Assembly: GCA_036525795.1 (NCBI GenBank)
Contig: DATCZS010000123.1
Coordinates: 15,264 to 79,263 of the forward strand
Source of the DNA: DATCZS01 sp036525795
GTDB taxonomy: Bacteria > Actinomycetota > Acidimicrobiia > Spongiisociales > ZC4RG35
Length of the DNA stretch: 64,000 bases
Direction of reading: 5' to 3'
In this document: piece by piece, positions 16,218-24,860 of the stretch
How the letters are laid out: each line of letters opens with the position of its first letter
How positions within the stretch are numbered: the first letter of the stretch is position 1
The notes under the pieces: generated by a model
Seen by the model: the letters and a program-made list of their open reading frames with translations, nothing else
What the model was told of the DNA's origin: nothing
Database searches by the model: none
Position numbers and translations under genes: made by a program

Positions 16218-16715
16218 TCAGGCTGCCCCGACACGCAGCTCCTGAGCGATCTCCTCCGCCCACTCGCGGATCTCGTCCCACGGGCGGAAGTCGCCGTCGG
16301 GGGTCCTGACCGCCGCCACCACCGCCTTCTCTCCGAACGACAACCGCGAACGTTCGAGCTTGCCGGGGAACACGCGGTGCGCCCTGGCGCCGGTTCGATC
16401 CAGGATCCCGGCGATGTCGACCGGATCCTCCTCGGGTACCGGCGGGTCGCCGATCGGACCGCTCGAAAACAGCCACACCTGGCGGGCTGCCAGCGCGTCG
16501 GCGCACCGGTCGACGAACTCGCGGGACGTCTCCAGCCAGCGCCCCATGTAGACCGCACTTCCGATCACCACCGCGTCGTACTCCTCGATCGAACCGACCT
16601 GGCCTGGTTCGGCCAGATCGACGTCCGCTCCTTCGCCGGCCAGCACCTCACCGATCATCCGGGCCATCTCGGTGGTGGCCCCGTGTTTCGATCCGGCGGT
16701 CACGAGGACCCGCAT
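16218..16715 (-). CDS. Flavodoxin-domain protein (HemG-like)
   Basis: A 165-residue flavodoxin fold. The FMN phosphate loop is TAGSKHGATTEMA at 6-18, followed by YDAVVIGSAVYMGRW, as in menaquinone-dependent protoporphyrinogen oxidase and related flavodoxins. Its partner or substrate is unknown. AGGAG upstream of ATG 16715 fixes the start. It precedes the macrodomain gene with a gap of about 46 bases. Confidence 0.85.
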   Translation of the reverse strand: MRVLVTAGSKHGATTEMARMIGEVLAGEGADVDLAEPGQVGSIEEYDAVVIGSAVYMGRWLETSREFVDRCADALAARQVWLFSSGPIGDPPVPEEDPVDIAGILDRTGARAHRVFPGKLERSRLSFGEKAVVAAVRTPDGDFRPWDEIREWAEEIAQELRVGAA

Positions 16716-16809
16716 ACGTCCGCTCCTTTCATCCCGACTGCCAACGTATCGGTCCGCGCCCGGGTCGAGCAGGGCCCATCGCCCCACCCACCGGCAGCCC
16801 GGCCGGCGG

Positions 16810-16815
16810 TAGCAT
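16810..16815 (+). promoter_or_regulatory. Candidate -10 of the solute-binding/vWA operon (TAGCAT)
   Basis: TAGCAT is 7 bases before ATG 16823, the start of a tiny upstream frame rather than of the main gene at 16843. Confidence 0.33.
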
Positions 16816-16822
16816 CGATGGT

Positions 16823-16846
16823 ATGCCGGGTCCTGTTCTCGGATGA
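16823..16846 (+). CDS. Possible 7-codon leader ORF (MPGPVLG)
   Basis: ATG 16823 opens a frame of seven codons whose TGA overlaps the ATG of the next gene as ATGA at 16843-16846. It is placed exactly at the leaderless distance from TAGCAT. If translated, it would couple ribosomes into the operon. There is no homology evidence; the claim rests on spacing and overlap only. Confidence 0.25.
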   Translation: MPGPVLG

Positions 16847-17775
16847 GTGGATGGCGCGCCGCCCTGGTGGCGCTCATCGTGGGCGCCGTCATCCTGGGAA
16901 TCGGCTATCTCGTCCCCCGTCTGGGCGCCGACCCCGCTCCGCCAGACGAGGGCGACGCCGAAGACACCACGGGTGTGGTGCTGGTGTGCGTTCCGGTCCT
17001 CCAACAGGCATGCCAGGCCGTCGCAGACGAACTGGACCTCGACACCGCCCGCCTCGAGCCGGGCCGATCCCTCCCGGATCGGCACGTGCTGGTCGCCCCT
17101 GCGTCCGAACTGCCGGAGGGTTCCGAGCCCGGGCCCCCGCTGGTGAGGAGCCCGATCGTGATCGGGGCGTGGCTCGAGCGGTCGCAGATCCTCTCCGCGC
17201 GCTGCGGCACGATCGACCTCGACTGCCTGGCGGGCGCGGTCGGCGAACGCTGGGAGGACCTCGGCGGCAACGACACCTGGGGAGACTTCAAGCTGGGGCT
17301 GGCGAGCCCCGCAACGTCGGAGTCTGGCGTCCTGGCGCTGTCGCTGCTCACCCCCGTGGTGGAGCGATCGGATCTGGCCGCCAGCCTGCGTCTGGTCGCC
17401 CAAAACGACGCCCGTCTCACCGAGGACTTGGTCCTGTTCGGGGACTCCCGGGCAGACGTGGTGGTCACGACCGAGGTGTCGGTGTTCAACCAGATGGCGA
17501 ATGCCATCGGCAGGGGCGGGCGGCTGGAGGTGTTCTACCCGGCGTCGTCCCCCTGGGTCGAATACGTGACGGTCGCGAAGGGATTCGGCGCAGGCAGGGT
17601 GGTCGATCGGCTCTCGGACCCCGCCATCCTGGGGCTGTTCGCCGGGTCCGGGGTACGGCCCGTCACCGGCACGTGGGACCTCCCGTCGGGACTCGGCACC
17701 GCCGGGGCGACGGCCGCACCGCCCGATTCCGGGACCCGTGCCACACTGCTGGAAGTATGGGAGCAACTCAGATGA
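16843..17775 (+). CDS. Membrane-anchored solute-binding-fold protein
   Basis: A 310-residue protein with an N-terminal hydrophobic anchor at about 5-27 and an extracellular domain. The segment TWGDFKLGLASPATSESGVLAL matches the corresponding part of the next protein (GPFKLGKTNPNFSTSGLSAT), so both share the type II periplasmic-binding-protein fold. No transport permease is present. Its stop overlaps the downstream start (ATGA). It probably forms a surface complex with the vWA lipoprotein; its ligand is unknown. Confidence 0.75.
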   Translation: MSGWRAALVALIVGAVILGIGYLVPRLGADPAPPDEGDAEDTTGVVLVCVPVLQQACQAVADELDLDTARLEPGRSLPDRHVLVAPASELPEGSEPGPPLVRSPIVIGAWLERSQILSARCGTIDLDCLAGAVGERWEDLGGNDTWGDFKLGLASPATSESGVLALSLLTPVVERSDLAASLRLVAQNDARLTEDLVLFGDSRADVVVTTEVSVFNQMANAIGRGGRLEVFYPASSPWVEYVTVAKGFGAGRVVDRLSDPAILGLFAGSGVRPVTGTWDLPSGLGTAGATAAPPDSGTRATLLEVWEQLR

Positions 17776-19544
17776 AACGGATGGCACTCGTTCTGTCGGT
17801 CGCCATGCTGGCACCGGCCTGCACCTCATTCGACGATGCGGACACCGACGGGCCCATCACCGTTCCCTCCGACTGCCGGGAGATCCCGGCCCACGTGTCT
17901 TCCGAGAAGCTGACCCTCATCACCGATCTCGCCCAGGCCTTCAACGCCACCGGCCCCGAATTCGGCGGCGAGTGCGTTGCGGTGACCGTGTACCGGACGG
18001 CGTCAGGCCGCGGGGCGTCACTGCTGGCCGAAGGGTGGCCCACGGACGGCTCGGCCGGGCCGGAGCCGGTGCTGTGGAGCCCGGCCTCGGCGGCCTGGGG
18101 AGCGGTGGTCAACGAGCGACTGGGCCGGCGAGGACAGGCCCCGATCGCCAACGACTTCCAGAGGATCATGCTGACTCCGCTGGTGCTGGCGATGCCCAGG
18201 CCGATGGCCGAGGCGCTTGGATGGCCGGAAGCCGAGATCGGCTGGTCGGATATCCTCGAGCTGAGCCGGGCCGAGGACGGCTGGGGGGCGTACGGGCACC
18301 CCGAGTGGGGTCCGTTCAAACTCGGAAAGACCAACCCAAACTTCTCGACGTCTGGCCTTTCCGCCACCGTTGCGATCTACTACGCAGCCACGGGCAAGCG
18401 CACCCCGCTCACACTCGACGACGTCGGCAGCCAGAGCGTGGGCGAGTTCGTCCGCGGCGTCGAGGCGGCCACCGTGCACTACGGCGACACCACGCTGACG
18501 TTCCTCGAGAACATGCTGCGCGAGGACCTGGCCGGGAGACCACTCGTCTACGCCTCCGCCGTCGCCGTCGAGGAGGTCAGCGTGATCGCATACAACCGGG
18601 GCGACCCGGCCGATCGCGGGCTCGAGAACCCGACGCCCCCCAATGTCCCGCTGGTGGCGATCTACCCGAAGGAGGGGACGCTGTTCAGCGACAACCCGGC
18701 GTACATCCTCGACGCCGCCTGGGTGGATGAGACCGAGCGGCAGGCGGCGGAGGCCTTCCGCGAATTCGTGGTCGGCGACCCCGAGAACCAGCGCAAGGCA
18801 CTCGACTTCGGGTTCCGTCCCGGGAACCCGTCTGTGGCGATCAGCGACCCGATCTCGGCCGCGAACGGCCTCAACCCCTCACAGCCCGAGACCGAGCTGC
18901 AGGTGCCCGAGCCTGCGGTGCTGGCCGCCCTCATCGACTCGTGGGAGGTGTACCGCAAGCCTGCCCGGGTGCTGATGGTGCTCGACGTGTCCGGCTCGAT
19001 GGCGGAACTGGCCGGTGAGGGCTTCACCAAGCTCGATCTGGCCAAGCGGGCGGTGTTGTCGAGCCTCGACCAGTTCAAGCCAGAAGACGAGGTGGGGTTG
19101 TGGATCTTCTCCACCCGCCTGGCCGGCGACGACCAGGACTGGCTCGAACTGGTCCCACCGCAGCCTCTGTCCCAGGGAGCCTCCGCCATCCGCAGCAGCG
19201 TCCAGTCTCTGATCGCAGACGGGGGAACCGGCCTCTACGACACGACGACGGCGGCAGTCCGGGAGATCAGGGCGACGTTCGACACCTCCCGAATCAACGC
19301 CGTGGTGTTGTTGAGCGACGGCATGTGCGACGACTACGACGACGGGTGCGCCATCGAGCCGCTGCTGCGTCTGCTGTCTTCCAACGAGCGGGACCCGGTA
19401 CGGGTGTTCCCGGTCGCGTACGGAAGCGGAGCGGACATCGAGGCGCTGACTGCGATCGCCAACGCCTCCCAGGCCCGGGTCTACGACGCCTCCGACCCCC
19501 TCACGATCGAGCGGGTGTTCGAGGCGGTGATCTCCAACTTCTGA
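17772..19544 (+). CDS. Lipoprotein with solute-binding domain and von Willebrand factor A domain
   Basis: A 590-residue secreted lipoprotein. The signal peptide ends in a lipobox with Cys17 (AMLAPAC). Residues about 30-380 form an extracellular solute-binding domain. Residues about 400-590 form a vWA domain with an intact metal site: DVSGS in VLMVLDVSGSMAE, Thr in GGTGLYDTT, and Asp in VVLLSDGMCDDYDDG. A long open frame continues upstream, but the lipoprotein signal and ATGA overlap fix ATG 17772. The fusion resembles actinobacterial substrate-binding plus VWA proteins with unknown role. Confidence 0.88.
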   Translation: MKRMALVLSVAMLAPACTSFDDADTDGPITVPSDCREIPAHVSSEKLTLITDLAQAFNATGPEFGGECVAVTVYRTASGRGASLLAEGWPTDGSAGPEPVLWSPASAAWGAVVNERLGRRGQAPIANDFQRIMLTPLVLAMPRPMAEALGWPEAEIGWSDILELSRAEDGWGAYGHPEWGPFKLGKTNPNFSTSGLSATVAIYYAATGKRTPLTLDDVGSQSVGEFVRGVEAATVHYGDTTLTFLENMLREDLAGRPLVYASAVAVEEVSVIAYNRGDPADRGLENPTPPNVPLVAIYPKEGTLFSDNPAYILDAAWVDETERQAAEAFREFVVGDPENQRKALDFGFRPGNPSVAISDPISAANGLNPSQPETELQVPEPAVLAALIDSWEVYRKPARVLMVLDVSGSMAELAGEGFTKLDLAKRAVLSSLDQFKPEDEVGLWIFSTRLAGDDQDWLELVPPQPLSQGASAIRSSVQSLIADGGTGLYDTTTAAVREIRATFDTSRINAVVLLSDGMCDDYDDGCAIEPLLRLLSSNERDPVRVFPVAYGSGADIEALTAIANASQARVYDASDPLTIERVFEAVISNF

Positions 19545-20314
19545 TGACGCTCCGGCACGATCCACGCGTTCGGCGAGGGAGGATCCTGGCAAAGGCAACG
19601 CTGTCGCCCGCCGGGGTGGTCACCGGAGGCGCCCTGGCCGGCATCGGGCTGGCAGCCGGGATCGCGCTGCCGTGGGTGATCGCCGCCGCCGTCGGAGCGT
19701 GGCTCACCTCGGCGGTGCTCCATCTCCGCGACCCCAAGCTGATCGGGGCACTGGTCGCCCCCGACTTCGGCAAAGACATGACCCGGCTGACCGGCGAGTA
19801 CCGCCGGTCGATGGTGGCCGGCCTCGACGCCAGGGCCCGGTTCGAGGCGGCGACCGCACAGCTCGACCAGGACGATGACGATTCGCTCGGGTCGGACGAC
19901 TTCGGGGGGATGAGGGTTCGCATCATCAACGCCCTCGACCGGCTCTACGACTCGCTGGTGTGGGCGCAGCGGGCGGGCGAGTTCCTCGCCTCGGTGGATC
20001 CCGACGGTCTGCAGCGTCGGCTCCTCGACCTCCCGAAGACCTCTCCGATCGCCCGGGAGCTCGAGGCGCAACTCGAGGAGGCGAGGGACGTCGACCGGAA
20101 GCGCCGGGAGATCATGGCGCGCAGCTCGACCACCATCACCGGAATCGAGACGCTGGCCATCAAGGTCGGGTCGCTCGCCCTCGACGTGTCCGCCCCCGGG
20201 AGGCACGACCATCTCGACGACATCGGGGCGATCCGCCGCGAGCTCGACGGCTACCTGCAGGGGTTGGAGGAGATTCAGTCGGCGCTCGAGATCCTTCCCC
20301 CGTCGACCGGTTGA
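19544..20314 (+). CDS. Membrane protein with coiled-coil region, third gene of the vWA operon
   Basis: A 256-residue protein. Two adjacent hydrophobic segments at about 22-60 form a membrane hairpin. The rest is charged and helical, with likely coiled coils near 170-200 (ARELEAQLEEARDVDRKRREI) and 230-250. ATG 19544 shares its A with the preceding stop (TGATG), so it is translationally coupled. No family recognised; context suggests a structural or signalling partner on the cytoplasmic side of the solute-binding/vWA pair. Confidence 0.7.
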   Translation: MTLRHDPRVRRGRILAKATLSPAGVVTGGALAGIGLAAGIALPWVIAAAVGAWLTSAVLHLRDPKLIGALVAPDFGKDMTRLTGEYRRSMVAGLDARARFEAATAQLDQDDDDSLGSDDFGGMRVRIINALDRLYDSLVWAQRAGEFLASVDPDGLQRRLLDLPKTSPIARELEAQLEEARDVDRKRREIMARSSTTITGIETLAIKVGSLALDVSAPGRHDHLDDIGAIRRELDGYLQGLEEIQSALEILPPSTG

Positions 20315-20372
20315 ACCCGACCGGTCCGGCATGCGGCGCCACCGGCCGCTTCCCGCCTGACAGAATCAGCCC

Positions 20373-21572
20373 ATGGACGGCGCGACCGTACGGGATCGGA
20401 TGCTGGCGGCGTTTCGAGCGGCCACAGAGGCCGCCGACCCGTTCCGCGCCACCGTGGCTGCGCTGGCCTGCGAGCGGCTGCCTGACCGCGTCGCCGTGGT
20501 GGCACTGGGGAAGGCGTCGCCGGCGATGGCCCGCGGCGCCGCCCATGCACTGGGAGGAAGGCTGGCAGGCGGCCTGGTCGTGTGCGATCGCGAAGAGCCG
20601 GTGCCCGAACCTCTGCGTCTCGCCGTCGGCTCGCATCCGACGCCTGACGCCTCATCGCTGCGCGCCGGGCGGCTGGTGATGGAGGAGGCGGCGCGAACCG
20701 ACGTGGAACTGGTGCTCGTCCTCGTCTCGGGAGGGGGATCGTCCATGGCCGAGGTGCCGCGGGCCCCCGCCTCGATCGGAGACATCGCCGAGGTCGCCGA
20801 TCGGCTCATGTCCAGGGGGGCGCCGATCGAAGACCTGAACACGGTCCGGCGTCACCTGTCGAAGACGAAGAACGGCGGGTTGCTGCGCGTCGCCCGTGTC
20901 CCGGTGCTGACCCTGCTCATCAGCGACGTGGCCGGGGCAGCCGCCACGGCCATCGCCTCCGGCCCGACGCTCCAGGACGGTTCGTCGCCGGCCACAGCCG
21001 CGGCGGTCCTCGCCCGGTACGGCATCGATCCCTCTCCCCGGATCCGGGAGGCGCTCACGTCGGAAGCCGACACCCGCCAGACCGGGGTTGCCCACCGGTG
21101 GAAGACGATCGCAGACGGGGAGACCGCCGCCCGGGCGGCCGCCTCGGTCCTCGACGATGCCCCGATCCTCACCACCGACCTGCACGGCGAGGCGGCCGAG
21201 GCGGCGCTCGGATGGATTCGTCGCGCTCCGCCCGGCTTTGCGGTCCTCACCGGCGAGACGACGGTCACCGTGTCCGGCGACGGCCTCGGTGGCCGCAACC
21301 AGCACGCCGCCCTCGCGGTCTCGGACGCCATCGAAGGCACGGGAGTGAGCTTCGCGGCCCTCGGCACCGACGGCCGGGACGGCCCCACCGATGCCGCCGG
21401 GGCGATCGTGGACGGGCGCACCGCGGCTGCGATCCGGGCGGCGGGAGTCGATCCCCTGAGGTCGCTCTCCCGGCACGACTCGCATCGCGCCCTGGACGCC
21501 GGACGGGCCCTCGTGCGGACCGGACCGACAGGTACGAACGTCGGCGACCTCTGGATGGTCCATCGTCCGTGA
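20373..21572 (+). CDS. Glycerate 2-kinase, MOFRL family
   Basis: Phosphorylates glycerate to 2-phosphoglycerate. The 399-residue protein has the N-terminal glycerate kinase domain (VVALGKASPAMARGA, LVLVSGGGSSM, LNTVRRHLSKTKNGG) and the C-terminal MOFRL domain (LGGRNQHAALAVSDAI, ALGTDGRDGPTDAAGA). ATG 20373 follows CAGAAT by 6 bases, a weaker version of the hexamer seen elsewhere. The gene is single and convergent with tsaC. Confidence 0.92.
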   Translation: MDGATVRDRMLAAFRAATEAADPFRATVAALACERLPDRVAVVALGKASPAMARGAAHALGGRLAGGLVVCDREEPVPEPLRLAVGSHPTPDASSLRAGRLVMEEAARTDVELVLVLVSGGGSSMAEVPRAPASIGDIAEVADRLMSRGAPIEDLNTVRRHLSKTKNGGLLRVARVPVLTLLISDVAGAAATAIASGPTLQDGSSPATAAAVLARYGIDPSPRIREALTSEADTRQTGVAHRWKTIADGETAARAAASVLDDAPILTTDLHGEAAEAALGWIRRAPPGFAVLTGETTVTVSGDGLGGRNQHAALAVSDAIEGTGVSFAALGTDGRDGPTDAAGAIVDGRTAAAIRAAGVDPLRSLSRHDSHRALDAGRALVRTGPTGTNVGDLWMVHRP

Positions 21573-21590
21573 CCCGGCAGACCGCCGAAG

Positions 21591-22148
21591 TCAGTCGACG
21601 ACGAGCCGGCCCTGATGCAGGACGACCGGCCGGATCCCGGTCACGTCGAGCACCGTCGAGACCTCCCCCTCGGGGCAGGTGCCGGGGAGATACAGCGCGA
21701 CGGAATCACCGAAGATCGCCCTGGCCTGTTCGTCCGAGGTCGCCGGAGACTCCCCCGAACGGCCGGCGGAGGCGACCGCCAGCGGACCCGTCTCGGAAAC
21801 CAGGTCGAGGACGACGTCGCTGTCCGGCATCCGTACTCCCACCGTTCGGCCTCGATCTCCTATCCACTCGGGGAGCGGCCGGGCCGCCCGGGCGATCAGC
21901 GTGAGCGCGCCGGGCCAATGCGCCGCGGCCAGCGCCCAGGCGCCCACCCCGAGGGCGACGATTTCGGCCGCCTGGTCCACAGAGGCCACCAACAGACCGA
22001 TCGCCCCCCGTTGCGGTTCACCCTTCAACGAGTGGAGCCGGGCCACCGCCTCCGGATTCTGCGGGTCTGCCGCCAACCCGTACACGGTGTCGGTCGGAAG
22101 CCCGATGACGTCTCCCCTCCTCAGCGCGTCGAGGGCGGCACCGTTCAC
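21591..22148 (-). CDS. tsaC: Threonylcarbamoyl-AMP synthase
   Basis: Makes the threonylcarbamoyl adenylate used for the t6A37 tRNA modification. The 185-residue protein is of the short TsaC/YrdC type. It keeps GLPTDTVYGLAAD, the WPGALTLI segment and a serine-rich SAGRSGESPATS in place of the common SANxSG. The lysine/arginine pocket reads KGEPQRGAIGLLV, slightly unlike the usual KGRP. Its GTG start overlaps the prmC stop (GTGA). Confidence 0.9.
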   Translation of the reverse strand: MNGAALDALRRGDVIGLPTDTVYGLAADPQNPEAVARLHSLKGEPQRGAIGLLVASVDQAAEIVALGVGAWALAAAHWPGALTLIARAARPLPEWIGDRGRTVGVRMPDSDVVLDLVSETGPLAVASAGRSGESPATSDEQARAIFGDSVALYLPGTCPEGEVSTVLDVTGIRPVVLHQGRLVVD

Positions 22149-22906
22149 CGGCGTCTCCCCACCACGAATCGGTCACGGCCCGTCAGATCGGTCATGATCT
22201 CCACCTCTGCCAGGGCGGTCGAGAAGAGCTCCCGGCACGCCCGGCCCTGGGTCTCCCCGATCTCGCACGCCACCCCGCCTCCCGGCGCCATCCACCGTTC
22301 GGCTCCTGCGACGATTCGCTCGAGCACCTCGAGACCGGTCGGTCCGGCCACAAGCGCCTCCCGCGGCTCCTGTCTGACGTCCGGAGGAAGCTCCTCCCAT
22401 TCGTGCGCCGCGACGTAGGGAGGGTTGGAAACCACCAGGTCCACCCGCCCCTCCAGGTCCCGGTCGAGGGCCTCCCACAGGTCGCCGTGGCACCACTCGA
22501 CCTCGATGCCCAGGCGGGCGCCATTGAGCCGGGCGACGTCGAGGGCGTCCGCGGAGAGGTCCACTCCGATCACACGGGCATCCGGATGATCGGCTTTCAA
22601 CGCCAGCGCCATCGCCCCGGAACCCGTGCCGAGGTCGACGATGGTCGAGGGGCTCATCACCAGCCCGGTCGCGAGCTCCCACAGCTGCTCGGTCTCCGGT
22701 CGCGGAATCAGCACACGGTCGTCGACGACCAGCTCGAGCGGCCCGAACGCGGCAGAACCCTCGAGGTACTGGAGCGGACGGCCCCCCAGCCGTCTTGCTT
22801 CGAGGGAGCGGAAGGTCGCCTCCGGATCGGCCGACGCACACGCCACCGTCCACAGCCGCGCCGCCTCGTGAACGGGGAGTCGGCTTTCCGGCACGGAGGC
22901 ACGCAT
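22145..22906 (-). CDS. prmC: Peptide chain release factor N5-glutamine methyltransferase
   Basis: Methylates the GGQ glutamine of release factors with SAM. It is about 253 residues from ATG 22906. The SAM motif VDLGTGSGAMALALK is followed by the catalytic NPPY in LVVSNPPYVAA and then ALVAGPTGLEVLERIV. An upstream in-frame start at 22951 would add 15 residues that are not conserved. Linkage prmC-tsaC is common in bacteria, and the two overlap here. Confidence 0.93.
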   Translation of the reverse strand: MRASVPESRLPVHEAARLWTVACASADPEATFRSLEARRLGGRPLQYLEGSAAFGPLELVVDDRVLIPRPETEQLWELATGLVMSPSTIVDLGTGSGAMALALKADHPDARVIGVDLSADALDVARLNGARLGIEVEWCHGDLWEALDRDLEGRVDLVVSNPPYVAAHEWEELPPDVRQEPREALVAGPTGLEVLERIVAGAERWMAPGGGVACEIGETQGRACRELFSTALAEVEIMTDLTGRDRFVVGRRR

Positions 22907-22966
22907 GTCCCCAGTCTCCCAGATCGCGCGTTCGGCTCGAGGCGGTGCCACCGAACCGGGTCGCCC

Positions 22967-23899
22967 TCACTCCAGGCCGGAGATCCGCTCGACGAGAAGC
23001 CGGGCGAACCGCTCCGAATCCACCGTCATCCCGACAGCCACGTTGGGCGGGCGTCCGGTGACGCGGAAGCGATCGACGAGCGTGCGGCCGGCGGAGGGCC
23101 CGTCGGTGGTGTCGATCTCGACCGCCAACGGCTCGGTCGAGACCAGGTCCGGCCAGATGACGTGGGCCACGGCCAGGGCGTCGTGGATCGGGGCGCCGTC
23201 GAATCCCATCCGCCTGCGGTAGTTCGGGAGGAAGTAGTCGAGGAGTTCGGCCACGAAGCGCCCGCACCGACCGGTCTGGCGCAGGGCGTCTGCGTGCGCC
23301 GACCCCAGCCGGGCGTGATGGGTCACGTCGAGCCCGATCATGGTGACCGCGATCGGGGAGCCGAACACCACCGCCGCCGCCTCGGGGTCCACGAAGATGT
23401 TGAACTCGGCCGCCGGGGTGATGTTGCCGAGTCCGATGGCTCCCCCCATCAGGACGATCCGCTCGATGCGGTCCATCACCTCCGGGTGCCCGGTCAGCAG
23501 CCGGGCGATGTTGGTGAGAGGACCGACAGGGATCAACGTCACGGGGGTCTCGGCCGCCTCCAACAGCTCGGCGAGGAAGGGAACGGCGCCGTGCGCGTGC
23601 GTTGGTGTGGATGGGTCCGAGATGTGGGGGCCGTCGAGCCCGGTGGTCCCGTGCACGTGTTCGGCGGTGACCAGCGGCCGCCGCAGGGGCTGCTCGGAGC
23701 CGGCCGCGACCGGTACGTCCGACCGCCCGGCGAGTTCGAGGGTCGCCAGGGCGTTGCGCGTGGTCTTGTCGAGCGTCGTGTTGCCCGCCACCGTGGTCAC
23801 CCCGAGCAGCTCGACCTCGGGGCTGGCCACCGCCAGCAGGAGGGCGATGGCGTCGTCGTGCCCCGGGTCGCAATCGATGATGATCGGCATCCGACTCAC
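22967..23899 (-). CDS. Inosine-uridine type nucleoside hydrolase
   Basis: Cleaves nucleosides to base plus ribose. The 310-residue protein carries the calcium/ribose motif DCDPGHDDAIALLLA, GVTTVAGN, IPVGPLTNIARLL and IVLMGGAI, with the active-site His region near APIHDALAVAHVIWP. The GTG start at 23899 overlaps the ribokinase stop. Together with ribokinase it turns nucleosides into free base and ribose 5-phosphate. The freed purine could enter the nearby purine-degradation region. Confidence 0.92.
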   Translation of the reverse strand: MSRMPIIIDCDPGHDDAIALLLAVASPEVELLGVTTVAGNTTLDKTTRNALATLELAGRSDVPVAAGSEQPLRRPLVTAEHVHGTTGLDGPHISDPSTPTHAHGAVPFLAELLEAAETPVTLIPVGPLTNIARLLTGHPEVMDRIERIVLMGGAIGLGNITPAAEFNIFVDPEAAAVVFGSPIAVTMIGLDVTHHARLGSAHADALRQTGRCGRFVAELLDYFLPNYRRRMGFDGAPIHDALAVAHVIWPDLVSTEPLAVEIDTTDGPSAGRTLVDRFRVTGRPPNVAVGMTVDSERFARLLVERISGLE

Positions 23900-24738
23900 A
23901 GCAGGTCCTCCACGGCGGCGAGCGTAGGCAGCGACGGCTGCGCCCCGTGGACCGTGGCGGCCAGGGCGCCGGCCACAACCGACCGCCTCAGCGACTCGGC
24001 TTCGTCGAATCCCGCCGCCAGCGAGGCGACCATGGCGCCGACGAAGGTGTCACCGGCGCCCGTCGTGTCGACGACTTCCACCCTGGGGGGTCGGGCAGAT
24101 GCGATCTGCCGACCGCCCCGGTACAGCTCGGCACCGTCCGCACCCCGGGTCAGCGCCACCATCCCGCCGGCACGATGGATGCGCGGACCGAGCTGGGAGG
24201 CCTCCACCTCGTTGACCACGAGCAGGTCGACGCGCTCGAGCACCGCGTCGGGGATCGGCCGAACCGGAGCAGCATTCAGACAGAACATCCCCGTGCACGC
24301 AGTCGCTGCCGCCTCGACGACCTCGACGGGGATCTCCAACTGGCAGACGACGTAGCCGGCGCCGGCCACCTCGACGTGCGCCGGCAGCAGGGCCCGGTTG
24401 GCGCCGGGGGCCACGACGATCTGGTTCTCGCCGTCGTCCGCCACCACGATGAGGGCGACACCGGTGCCAGCCGATTCGTCCACCCCCACCCCGGCGAGGT
24501 CGACCGTGCTCTGACGCAGCAGTCGGAGTGCCAGGTCGGCGTTCGGGTCGGCACCGACCCGACCCACCAGCGAGACATCGGCTCCCATCCTGGCCGCAGC
24601 CAGCGCCTGGTTGGCACCCTTTCCCCCCGGATGCTCGGAGAGCACCGCATCTGTGACGGTCTCGCCCGGACCGGGGAGCCGAGAGGCGCGGGCGACGATG
24701 TCGAGATTGATGCTGCCGACCACCGTCACCCGGTCCAT
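23896..24738 (-). CDS. rbsK: Ribokinase
   Basis: Phosphorylates ribose to ribose 5-phosphate. A 280-residue PfkB-family protein with VVGSINLDIVARASRLPGPGET, HPGGKGANQALAAARMGA and the catalytic DTTGAGDTFVGA. It is the first gene of the operon with nucleoside hydrolase. ATG 24738 lies 7 bases after TACCGT (24746-24751). It is somewhat shorter than E. coli RbsK, mainly at internal loops. Confidence 0.93.
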   Translation of the reverse strand: MDRVTVVGSINLDIVARASRLPGPGETVTDAVLSEHPGGKGANQALAAARMGADVSLVGRVGADPNADLALRLLRQSTVDLAGVGVDESAGTGVALIVVADDGENQIVVAPGANRALLPAHVEVAGAGYVVCQLEIPVEVVEAAATACTGMFCLNAAPVRPIPDAVLERVDLLVVNEVEASQLGPRIHRAGGMVALTRGADGAELYRGGRQIASARPPRVEVVDTTGAGDTFVGAMVASLAAGFDEAESLRRSVVAGALAATVHGAQPSLPTLAAVEDLL

Positions 24739-24745
24739 GGGAGAG

Positions 24746-24751
24746 ACGGTA
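24746..24751 (-). promoter_or_regulatory. Candidate -10 of rbsK operon (TACCGT)
   Basis: TACCGT, 7-base spacer, ATG 24738. The same hexamer stands before murA and the 8-oxoguanine deaminase-like gene. Confidence 0.42.
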
Positions 24752-24860
24752 GAGGATCACCGGTGACGTCACACAGCCGGGGCGGACGCCGCGCCGGGCC
24801 TTCGACCCTCTCGCTGGGGGACGAAGCTGCCAGAGTGGTGATGTCGAACCCAACACACCG

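Noticed and set aside
15963..17771. 603-residue upstream extension of the vWA lipoprotein frame
   Set aside because: The extension is Arg/Pro/Gly-rich and overlaps other genes; the lipoprotein signal at ATG 17772 and the ATGA overlap mark the true start.
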